Positions 16,617-17,370 of a DNA stretch of 17,370 nt are shown here, in pieces. Made by a program: the position numbers and the translations under genes. Source of the DNA: Lachnospiraceae bacterium (GTDB lineage Bacteria > Bacillota > Clostridia > Lachnospirales > Lachnospiraceae); the NCBI GenBank assembly GCA_021199395.1, contig JAJQIE010000046.1, positions 1 to 17,370 on the forward strand, given 5' to 3'. Position 1 is the stretch's first letter. The number at the start of each line of letters is the position of its first letter. The notes under the pieces are model-generated. The model saw nothing but the letters and a program-made list of their open reading frames with translations, searched no databases and had not been told where the DNA came from.

Positions 16617-17370
16617 ATGATGACGGATTACAGAAAGAAAACAGGCAGTGTTCTGCTGGCGGTGCTTCTGGGAGTGTCCGGGCTTGCAAATTCATTTGCT
16701 TTTGCCGCGTTTGCGGAAGAAGCGGAGACAGAAGCAGAGACAGGGACGGCAACAGAAATACTGGCGGAGACAGAAATTGAGACGGAAACAGAAGCTGCTG
16801 TCGTGGAGCCGACCGAGATTGAGGTTGCGGCGGATGGAGAGACGGTAGTGGTGACGAACAGTACGGGGCTTGCTATCGTATCTGTCGCGTTTGAGGAAGC
16901 GTCGGCGGAGAATACGGAATCAGAAGAGACAGAGTCCGGGGAAGCAGAGACAGAGGTGGTGGAGACAGAGGCAGCGGAGTCTGCGGACAGTGAGGCTTCG
17001 GCGCTGCTTGTCGTTACGGAGGCGGATGGCACGACGCACACGCTTGAAGATGTGGATTTTACAGGGCTGACGAACCTGACCCTGGTTCAGAAGATTGGAT
17101 TTCTTTTCCTGACCGGGACGGATGGAAGCGGCGAGTCGACCTGTTTTTATGAGGTCGCGGAGGATGTCGTCCTGGATGAGCCGGTGACGATGTATACGAC
17201 CGGTATGGTGAATATCCGTGAGGAAGCGGATGGAAGCTCGACTCTCCTCGGCAGCGCTGACCGCGGCAGCGAGGTACAGGTGCTTGGCGGCACATCGAAA
17301 TGGTTCCAGGTGACGCAGGGAGATATCACGGGTTATGTTGCGGCGCGTTATCTGACAGAGAATGCAGAGG
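16617..17370 (+). CDS. Exported SH3-domain protein (partial, C-terminus beyond window)
   Basis: The frame is open for 251 codons to the window end. Residues 1-33 form a signal peptide (YRKKTG, a hydrophobic core, then FAFAAFA). Two Glu/Thr-rich linkers (34-62 and 93-128, with ETETE runs) separate short domains: about 64-92, with VVVTNSTGLAIVSV, and about 129-180, with VDFTGLTNLTLVQKIGFLFL. A bacterial SH3 domain covers about 190-247 (MVNIREEADGSSTLLGS...GYVAARYL). The layout resembles the lipoprotein at 13187, but there is no lipobox. It is probably secreted and wall-associated; further SH3 or catalytic domains may lie outside. AAGGAAGAAGGAAG is an A-rich ribosome binding site; two adjacent ATGs (16617 and 16620) are possible starts. 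Confidence 0.85.
   Translation, partial: MMTDYRKKTGSVLLAVLLGVSGLANSFAFAAFAEEAETEAETGTATEILAETEIETETEAAVVEPTEIEVAADGETVVVTNSTGLAIVSVAFEEASAENTESEETESGEAETEVVETEAAESADSEASALLVVTEADGTTHTLEDVDFTGLTNLTLVQKIGFLFLTGTDGSGESTCFYEVAEDVVLDEPVTMYTTGMVNIREEADGSSTLLGSADRGSEVQVLGGTSKWFQVTQGDITGYVAARYLTENAE

Noticed and set aside
16628..17041. Ser/Val-rich 137-residue minus-strand frame
   Set aside because: It is the antisense shadow of the Glu/Thr-rich linkers in the SH3-domain gene; low-complexity codons leave the opposite strand open.

Overview
The window looks like a chromosomal segment of a Gram-positive anaerobe of the class Clostridia, most likely family Lachnospiraceae. I infer this from strong AGGAGG-type ribosome binding sites, a moderate-GC genome with AT-rich promoters, a c subunit with a Na+-type ion site, exported proteins with Glu/Thr-rich 'ETETE' linkers, bacterial SH3 domains and cell-wall-binding repeats. 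I do not assign a genus. No phage, insertion sequence, CRISPR array, tRNA or rRNA was seen.

Layout. Positions 1-326 (minus) hold the N-terminal part of cysD, sulfate adenylyltransferase subunit 2, with its promoter at 382-410. A family 3 glycoside hydrolase (604-2883, minus) diverges from an AraC-family regulator (3057-3812, plus). The divergent gap carries a 12-bp direct repeat spaced exactly 20 bp, a likely binding site for the regulator. From 3868 to about 12026 lies a complete F1Fo ATP synthase operon: promoter, a small AtpZ-like protein, atpI, atpB, atpE, atpF, atpH, atpA, atpG, atpD, atpC and an intrinsic terminator. A compact amidohydrolase follows (12111-12995). The last 4.2 kb encode three exported cell-envelope proteins: a lipoprotein with two SH3 domains (13187-14776), a transglutaminase-like protein with cell-wall-binding repeats (14966-16417, minus), and the start of another SH3-domain protein (16617 to the window end).

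The ATP synthase gene order is conventional, but the operon has two unusual aspects. First, the c subunit has glutamates at both ion-site positions (E33 and E66), matching the two-carboxylate Na+ motif described for the Fusobacterium nucleatum rotor ring. Second, the spacers are inflated and structured. The atpH-atpA gap (239 bp) is a series of hairpins. The atpA-atpG gap (143 bp) holds a 48-bp perfect direct repeat around another long hairpin. The atpI-atpB and atpE-atpF gaps carry related short sequences that can each encode a small peptide with an 'ITFAF' core and that run up to, or into, the next gene's start signals. These spacer elements are the best candidates for something undescribed.

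The exported-protein cluster shows clear regulatory signals. There is a consensus promoter immediately followed by an intrinsic-terminator-like hairpin in the lipoprotein leader, a near-perfect bidirectional terminator between the convergent genes, and a shared TTACTAAAGT element at the predicted start sites of the two divergent genes near 16.5 kb.
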